NCBI GenBank assembly: GCA_011375275.1
Contig: DRLW01000605.1
Location: 1-18,539 of the forward strand
Length of the DNA: 18,539 bases
Direction of reading: 5' to 3'
Origin: Bacteroidota bacterium
GTDB taxonomy: Bacteria; Zhuqueibacterota; Zhuqueibacteria; Zhuqueibacterales; Geothermadaptataceae
A program made the translations under genes and the position numbers. Position 1 is the first letter of the stretch. Every line of letters starts with the position of its first letter. Shown here in pieces: positions 13,746 through 18,539 of this stretch. The notes under the pieces were generated by a model, which searched no databases, was not told where the DNA came from, and saw only the letters and a program-made list of their open reading frames with translations.

Positions 13746-14795
13746 TCAGTTTGTCTTGCTAAACAGACCGGATAACGCCTCCGCGGTGTAACGGACAAGT
13801 GCAACCATTTTTGCATAATGCATGCGTGTCGGCCCGATCACACCAACCGTACCTGTAACACCGCCAATGGTGTAGGTCGCTGTGATCAGACTACAATAAG
13901 CAGCCAGCTCATCCTTATTTTCTGCCCCGATGACGATGCGCAAATCCCCGCTTTTCCGATCCGGCTTTTCTTCATCATCGAGGATGTGAACGAGAATTTC
14001 TTTATCGTCGATCAGGTTGAGAATTCGCGCCAGCCTGCTCTTATCTTCAAATTCCGGTTGTTCCATGATATTGGCAGCACCGCCGAGATGCACATCAGAA
14101 GGGATAGCAAATGAAAACATCGACTCGGAAGACCGGATCATGCCTTCGATAAACTCGCTATCCCCCTCCGGGCTTCCGCGCAAGCGTTTGTCGATGGTCT
14201 GTTTGATTTCTTTTAAAGTCAGACCGTGCAGCCGCTCATTGATAAACCGTGCAGTGCGATCGAGCTCTGCGCGGGACAGCGACTTGTTGAGTTCGACGGT
14301 AATGGACCGCACCAGACCGGAGCAGATGCTCAGCACCACGAGAATACGATTTTCCGTAATCGGAACGAGATCTATTTTCTCGAACACGCCCTGATAAAAA
14401 CGGGGCGCAAGAACGACCCCGAGCTGATTGGAAATCTGCGCCAGCATGGAAGAGGCAGATTCGAGGATATACTCGACATCGCTGCTGGCCCTGCTGAGCG
14501 CACCGCGAATTTTCCTGCGGGTCGTTTCCGGCAGTTCCGGCCTCGGCATCATCGAATCAACATATACGCGGTAGCCTTTATCCGTCGGCATGCGGCCGGC
14601 GGAAATGTGCGGCTGCGCCAGATAGCCGCGTCCCTCCAGCCCCAACATCACATTGCGGATAGTCGCCGAGCTGATTCCACTGCTGAAATGATTGACTATT
14701 TTGCTCGAACCGACTGGTGTCGCGCTGGCAACAAACTCCTCAACTACTGAGGATAACACGACTTTTTCCCGCTTTGTCAGTTCTGTATCAACCAT
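13746..14795 (-). CDS. hrcA: Heat-inducible transcription repressor HrcA
   Basis: A 349-residue HrcA of normal length. It represses class I heat-shock genes by binding the CIRCE inverted repeat and is kept active by GroEL in the families studied. The N-terminal winged helix has TPVGSSKIV (26-34) and SSATIRNVMLGLEGRGYL (42-59), then HISAGRMPTDKGYRVYVD (63-80), all diagnostic. The central GAF-like domain and the C-terminal TIGGVTGTVGVIGPTRMHYAKMV block are present. The start ATG 14795 has no Shine-Dalgarno site: only A and T lie in the 15 bases before it, unlike nearly all neighbours. Heading grpE-dnaJ, it is placed as an autoregulated repressor, but no canonical CIRCE is visible upstream. Confidence 0.96.
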   Translation of the reverse strand: MVDTELTKREKVVLSSVVEEFVASATPVGSSKIVNHFSSGISSATIRNVMLGLEGRGYLAQPHISAGRMPTDKGYRVYVDSMMPRPELPETTRRKIRGALSRASSDVEYILESASSMLAQISNQLGVVLAPRFYQGVFEKIDLVPITENRILVVLSICSGLVRSITVELNKSLSRAELDRTARFINERLHGLTLKEIKQTIDKRLRGSPEGDSEFIEGMIRSSESMFSFAIPSDVHLGGAANIMEQPEFEDKSRLARILNLIDDKEILVHILDDEEKPDRKSGDLRIVIGAENKDELAAYCSLITATYTIGGVTGTVGVIGPTRMHYAKMVALVRYTAEALSGLFSKTN

Positions 14796-14874
14796 TTTTT
14801 ATAATTTTTTTATATGAAAAATCGGTCACAACTTTCGAATTTAAGGTAAGTTAAAGCCAAACAAATCAAAAAGA

Positions 14875-14903
14875 AAGATAAACAATTCAATTCCGTGTGT
14901 CAA
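14875..14903 (-). promoter_or_regulatory. Sigma70-type promoter for hrcA-grpE-dnaJ
   Basis: On the minus strand, TTGACA (14903-14898) matches the -35 consensus perfectly, a 17-base spacer follows, and TATCTT (14880-14875) matches four of six -10 bases. It begins eight bases after the ftsX stop. Transcription would start near 14868, leaving an AT-rich leader of about 70 bases before hrcA. TTAGCACTC-type CIRCE arms are absent; the only inverted repeat noted is a weak AACTT/AAGTT pair (14830-14834, 14848-14852). Confidence 0.65.
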
Positions 14904-14911
14904 GCAAAAAG

Positions 14912-15766
14912 TCAATAGCGAATCCGCCAGCCAAGGGCGTTAAAACTTCCCAGAAAACCGAATAAAATACCCACCAGAACGAGCACACCGATAGTGGCTG
15001 CAGTGACAGGGCTCAGCACGGGAATAAAAATCGTACCCACCTGCACCAAAACAGACAGCACGATCCCGGCAAACAGCGCCCCCAGTCCCCCTTCGATCAT
15101 AGCCTGTATCAGCAGCGGCCCGACGATAAGACCGCGTGAAGCGCCGACGAGTTCCATCGTTTCGATGATATCTCGTTTCGCTTCGATCGTCAGACGAATG
15201 TTGTTGGAAATCAGTACAAATCCGAGGATACTCAGGGCAATGCCAAATATGATGAAACCAGCTCCAACCAGCCGGTCGTACCGGTTGAGCAAATCGATGA
15301 GCGTGGCACGGTAAACCACATCTTCCACACCTGGGACGCCGGCAATGGCAGCCACAATCCGGGCTACAGAATCCCGGTTCACGTAGGATGGCTGCAAAAC
15401 CACATGGAAACTTGCCGGCAGGGGGTTGTCTTCGATGAGGGCCAAATAGTCATCCCCAAAGGTTTCCCGAACTCGTGCAAGGGCGTCATCTTTGCTCACG
15501 TATTCGATAGAATCGACCCCGGCGAGGTGCAGAATTTTCTCTCCGGTCGTCTCATGGTCTTTCGGCTCGGCGTCGAGCAAAAAAGCTTCGAGCACGAAGC
15601 GCGAGCGTGTCTCCTGCAGGTTTTCGCGCAGGCCCTGGCGGATAATATAAAATGCTCCCAGGAGAACCAAACTACAGCATATCGTCAGAATTGTCAGCAG
15701 AGAAGAAATCCCCGAGCGCTTTAATCCGGACAGGCCATCGACGATGGAATAGATAAACAGTCTCAC
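14912..15766 (-). CDS. ftsX: Cell division protein FtsX
   Basis: A 284-residue ABC permease-like protein with the FtsX topology: spans at about 21-43, 166-188, 213-246 and 256-276, and one large periplasmic loop (44-165). The loop contains DNPLPASF (113-120), the best conserved FtsX motif. FtsEX does not transport a solute; it couples ATP hydrolysis to activation of periplasmic peptidoglycan hydrolases through adaptors such as EnvC or RipC-type proteins. No such adaptor is in the window. It starts at GTG 15766, sharing GTGA with the ftsE stop. The extra N-terminal cytoplasmic extension seen in E. coli is missing, as in many bacteria. Confidence 0.94.
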   Translation of the reverse strand: MRLFIYSIVDGLSGLKRSGISSLLTILTICCSLVLLGAFYIIRQGLRENLQETRSRFVLEAFLLDAEPKDHETTGEKILHLAGVDSIEYVSKDDALARVRETFGDDYLALIEDNPLPASFHVVLQPSYVNRDSVARIVAAIAGVPGVEDVVYRATLIDLLNRYDRLVGAGFIIFGIALSILGFVLISNNIRLTIEAKRDIIETMELVGASRGLIVGPLLIQAMIEGGLGALFAGIVLSVLVQVGTIFIPVLSPVTAATIGVLVLVGILFGFLGSFNALGWRIRY

Positions 15767-16419
15767 TCTCTGATCACTCCAGCATCGATTTTAAGAACAC
15801 GGAAGCCTGTTTGCTCGACAAGGTGATAATTATGCGTTGCCATGAGCACGGCTGTACCGCCGATATTAATTTTAACGAGAAGCTCCATAATATCCTTGGC
15901 TGTTTCCGGGTCCAGATTGCCCGTCGGCTCATCCGCCAGAACAACAAGCGGCTCGTTGACGATCGCGCGGGCAATGGCTACGCGCTGCTGCTCGCCCCCG
16001 GAAAGATTTTGCGGCATCTGATAGCGCTTGTGGCTGATACCAACATCGGCGAGCACGCGCAAAACTCTTTTTTTGATGTAGGCTCCAGATTTACCGATAA
16101 CACGCAGGGAAAAGGCGACATTCTCGTACACATTGCGGTCCTGCAACAGCCGAAAATCCTGAAATACCATTCCGATCTGCCTGCGCAACAACGGAACCTG
16201 CCCCGGGCGAATGCTCGAAGAGATATACTCTCCCACTTCAACCGTGCCGCTGCGGGGTCGTTCTGCCATGATGATCAGCTTGAGTATCGTGCTCTTTCCC
16301 GCACCACTGGGTCCGACGAGAAAGACAAACTCACCCCGGCCAACGCTGAAATCAGCGAGCTGGATTCCCTCACCATTCGGATAACTCTGGCGGACATTAT
16401 TAAAGCGAATGATTTTCAT
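15763..16419 (-). CDS. ftsE: Cell division ATP-binding protein FtsE
   Basis: A 218-residue ABC ATPase with all motifs: Walker A GPSGAGKST (36-44), Q-loop Gln87 in MVFQDFRLL, signature LSGGEQQR (139-146), Walker B VVLADE (159-164) followed by PTGNLD, and H-loop His196 in ATHNYH. MVFQDFRLL and ATHNY are typical of FtsE among ABC proteins. The start is ATG 16419 with AGAG upstream. It overlaps the end of the methyltransferase gene by 20 bases. The frame could extend 26 codons upstream, but the family begins (M)IxFxNV, as here. It pairs with ftsX in the membrane at the septum. Confidence 0.96.
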   Translation of the reverse strand: MKIIRFNNVRQSYPNGEGIQLADFSVGRGEFVFLVGPSGAGKSTILKLIIMAERPRSGTVEVGEYISSSIRPGQVPLLRRQIGMVFQDFRLLQDRNVYENVAFSLRVIGKSGAYIKKRVLRVLADVGISHKRYQMPQNLSGGEQQRVAIARAIVNEPLVVLADEPTGNLDPETAKDIMELLVKINIGGTAVLMATHNYHLVEQTGFRVLKIDAGVIRE

Positions 16420-17167
16420 TTTTCTCTGCGATAAAGTGCACCCGGTTCGAACGCTCGTTACCGGGGCGCCGGCTGAAGCCATCGTAAACTCCGACAAGGC
16501 CCAGGCCGGTGCCTGACTGGAGTATTTTTTTTAAAGTCTGCAGACGGTATATTTTCTGGTGGTGTTCTTCCTCGAACCGCTCGTCCGGGTTATCGCTCTG
16601 GCAGACGATGAACGAATTGGTCTGCACACTGGTCGCGTAGTCAAAATATGCTTTGCGGATGTAATCAAGGCCGTTTGCTGTGTCGCGTTCATAGAACTCA
16701 TAAAAATGGTAACGACAATTTCGCCTTGTCACGACATCAAAAATGAAAAGCCCGCCCGGGCGCAGTGCTGCTGCAACATTCCGGAATGTTGCGGCCAGCT
16801 CCGCCTCATCCAGACAGTAATTGATACTATCGTACAGGCACAGAACAACATCAACCTGCTCGCGCAGGCAGAAATTACGCATATCGCCTGCAAAAAGCAG
16901 AGCTTCGTGATCAAAACTCTCCAGCCTGTCTCTGGCGATTTCCAGCATGCGTTCCGACTTATCCATCCCGAACGCCTGCCAGCCCGCGCGTGACAACTTC
17001 TCGAGCATGATCCCGGTGCCGCAGGCTATTTCCAGCAGACGCCCGCCGTGCGGAAAACGAGCACTCAAAATCCGATCGAGATAGTCAAACCATCGCTGGT
17101 AATCGACATGGCGCATGAGGTAATCATACAGCCCGGCGATCATCTCATATTCCGGAACCCTGCTCAC
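16400..17167 (-). CDS. Class I SAM-dependent methyltransferase
   Basis: About 255 residues, cytoplasmic. Motif I is LLEIACGTG (44-52), the acidic SAM-ribose position is in GMDKSERML (67-75), motif IV is CLYDSINY (110-117), and the following strand is LRPGGLFIFDV (135-145). The N-terminal EYEMIAGLYDYLM.HVDY pattern recalls a widespread family of uncharacterised small-molecule methyltransferases. The substrate is unknown, and nothing around it (pdxA, ftsE) names one. GTG 17167 is preferred because the conserved Tyr before the ATG would otherwise be lost. ATG 17143, one base after the pdxA stop, is the alternative. With GTG it overlaps pdxA by 23 bases and ftsE by 20, so translation is probably coupled. 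Confidence 0.85.
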   Translation of the reverse strand: MSRVPEYEMIAGLYDYLMRHVDYQRWFDYLDRILSARFPHGGRLLEIACGTGIMLEKLSRAGWQAFGMDKSERMLEIARDRLESFDHEALLFAGDMRNFCLREQVDVVLCLYDSINYCLDEAELAATFRNVAAALRPGGLFIFDVVTRRNCRYHFYEFYERDTANGLDYIRKAYFDYATSVQTNSFIVCQSDNPDERFEEEHHQKIYRLQTLKKILQSGTGLGLVGVYDGFSRRPGNERSNRVHFIAEKNENHSL

Positions 17168-18182
17168 TGCTATCGATCCGCTCCAATGCAAAGTTTATCG
17201 CTTCCACAAAACTCGCCGGGCTTGCTTTTCCCTGGCCAGCAATATCATACGCTGTACCGTGATCCGGCGAGGTGCGAATAAAGGGCAGCCCGCAGGTATA
17301 ATTCACCCCTCTGCCCTGAGCGCGCATTTTCAGGGGGATCAACCCCTGGTCATGGTACATGGCGACATAGACATCATAAGCTTCTCTGTCCTGCATGCGG
17401 GCAAAAAGCGCATCTGCCGCAAACGGGCCGGAGACGTCTATTCCCTGACTTTTCGCTTCTTCGATGGCCGGTGCAATGATACGCTGCTCCTCATCTCCGA
17501 ACGCGCCTCCCTCACCGGCGTGCGGATTCAGGGCTGTCACCGCAATTCTCGGCCGGACGATTGCGAAACGCCGCCTGAGTTCATCGTGCAGAATCGCGAG
17601 CACGGAAACGATTTTTTTCACAGATAACGACGCAGGAACATCATGCAGCGCCATGTGCGTGGTGATGAGCGCGATGCGGAAGGTGCCGGCTGCCAGCATC
17701 ATCACAGGTGTCGTAACACCCGCGAGCGATGCGAGAAATTCAGTATGTCCCGGGTAGTCAAACCCGGCGGCATGAAGTGCCTGTTTGGAAATTGGCGCGG
17801 TGACGATGGCATCCACGGCCCCGGAGGAGACCAACTCGTGCGCTTTCACTATCGCCTGCCCGGCAACACGGCCGGACTCCGGCGACGGTATTCCCGGAGT
17901 GATATGGGCCTCTCCGGCCAAATCCGGTTCGACAAGTGAAACCCCGGTTGTCGTTTCACCGCGGCCCAGCACCCTCCGCTCAACCGCGGGAGTGAGAAGG
18001 TGCAGACGCTGGTTCCAGAATCGAACGACCTCCGGCGGAGAAATCACGATCAGATCTGCCGGCGGCCCGTTTTCAGCATACAGTCCAATGGTTCTGAGAA
18101 TGATTTCCGGCCCAATACCGTTGATGTCTCCGATCGTGACCGCGATGCGCGCGCGCCTGCTGTCGCCGCGTTTCATGCTCAT
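17145..18182 (-). CDS. pdxA: 4-hydroxythreonine-4-phosphate dehydrogenase
   Basis: A 345-residue PdxA, which oxidises 4-phosphohydroxy-L-threonine in the DXP-dependent vitamin B6 pathway using NAD. The three metal-binding histidines are His176 (TTHMALHDVP), His221 (LNPHAGEGG) and His277 (MYHDQGLIPLK). The substrate-phosphate region YPGHTEFLA (143-151) and the opening TIGDINGIGPEI (16-27) are intact, as are GLPFIRTSPDHGTAYDIAG (298-316). Pro is replaced by Ile/Asn in the common GDPAGIGPE opening, a frequent variant. The start ATG 18182 shares ATGA with the yjbQ stop, with AGGGTG just upstream. pdxJ and pdxB are not in the window. The PdxA2 subfamily acts on other substrates, so a B6 role is likely but not certain. 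Confidence 0.93.
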   Translation of the reverse strand: MSMKRGDSRRARIAVTIGDINGIGPEIILRTIGLYAENGPPADLIVISPPEVVRFWNQRLHLLTPAVERRVLGRGETTTGVSLVEPDLAGEAHITPGIPSPESGRVAGQAIVKAHELVSSGAVDAIVTAPISKQALHAAGFDYPGHTEFLASLAGVTTPVMMLAAGTFRIALITTHMALHDVPASLSVKKIVSVLAILHDELRRRFAIVRPRIAVTALNPHAGEGGAFGDEEQRIIAPAIEEAKSQGIDVSGPFAADALFARMQDREAYDVYVAMYHDQGLIPLKMRAQGRGVNYTCGLPFIRTSPDHGTAYDIAGQGKASPASFVEAINFALERIDSSEQGSGI

Positions 18183-18539
18183 GCACCCTGATCCTGAAAA
18201 TGCAGCCAGACTTTTCGGCGCCGCGGCCCGTCAAACTCGCACAGATAGATCGTCTGCCAGGTCCCGAGCTGAAGCCGGCCATCCCGGACCAGAATCGTCG
18301 TGCTGGTGCCGACCATCGCGGTTTTGATGTGCGCTGTGCTGTTGCCCTCGAAATGCCTGTAGGGCAAATCATCCGGCACGATCCGGCCAAAGGCCATCAG
18401 CATGTCGCGCACAACATCCGGGTCTGCTCCCTCGTTGATCGTCACACCGGCAGTGGTATGCGGAACATACACCGTGCACAGGCCATCGCGCAGGCCCGCC
18501 GCGTCGATAGCGGTCTGGATGTGCTCAGTAATCGGAACA
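18179..18539 (-). CDS. yjbQ: YjbQ/UPF0047 family protein, N-terminus beyond the window
   Basis: About 119 residues of the C-terminal part are visible; the frame is open to the right edge (VPITEHIQTAIDAAGL and on), so the start lies outside. Diagnostic family features are VPHTTAGVTINEGADPDV, the HFEGNSTAHIKTAMVGTS region with conserved histidines, LGTWQ and YLCEFDGPRRRKVWL. These His and Asp/Glu residues line a small metal-containing trimer in known structures. E. coli YjbQ has weak thiamine phosphate synthase activity, but the true role is unsettled. The stop overlaps the pdxA start by four bases. The pairing with a B6 gene is suggestive of cofactor metabolism only. Confidence 0.92.
   Translation of the reverse strand, partial: VPITEHIQTAIDAAGLRDGLCTVYVPHTTAGVTINEGADPDVVRDMLMAFGRIVPDDLPYRHFEGNSTAHIKTAMVGTSTTILVRDGRLQLGTWQTIYLCEFDGPRRRKVWLHFQDQGA

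Overview
The window is a packed bacterial chromosome segment in which every supported gene lies on the minus strand, so it reads from right (about 18.5 kb) to left (1). A diderm cell is suggested by PilM/PilN/PilO-type inner-membrane proteins, secreted proteins and FtsEX. Clear Shine-Dalgarno sites precede most genes, which argues against typical Bacteroidota. The gene mix fits a poorly cultured lineage near the FCB superphylum (Calditrichota, KSB1 or Zixibacteria-like), but this placement is a guess. No tRNA, rRNA, CRISPR array, transposase or phage gene was seen.

Layout in transcription order. (1) 18539-14912: yjbQ (cut by the edge), pdxA, a class I SAM methyltransferase, ftsE and ftsX. Neighbours overlap by a few bases, so this looks like one coupled operon for vitamin B6 synthesis and division/peptidoglycan control. 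(2) A good sigma70-type promoter (14875-14903), then the heat-shock operon hrcA-grpE-dnaJ. No canonical CIRCE operator is visible in the leader. (3) 11802-8352: a small cluster encoding a membrane-anchored ComEA-like helix-hairpin-helix protein, an unrecognised 300-residue single-span protein with pilin-like traits, a PilM-like protein whose nucleotide-binding motifs look degenerate, and a one-span protein that appears to combine PilN and PilO. This is the most unusual part of the window: a compact and divergent version of the type IV pilus/type II secretion/competence alignment complex. (4) 8333-5098: rsmD, coaD, pta and an aspartate aminotransferase, tightly coupled housekeeping genes for rRNA methylation, CoA, acetyl phosphate and amino acids. 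(5) 4956-3512: a FmdB-type zinc ribbon protein and a TPR protein with a distinctive N-terminal beta-rich segment. (6) After a 270-base gap, a 154-residue secreted protein and the first 919 residues of a large secreted Ig-like repeat protein, which leaves the window at base 1.

The two secreted proteins share a domain pattern and are 17 bases apart, so they probably work together at the cell surface. The ComEA/PilM/PilNO genes would act in the inner membrane and periplasm, in DNA uptake, pilus assembly or protein export. The secretin, ATPases and classical pilins needed for a full machine are not in the window.
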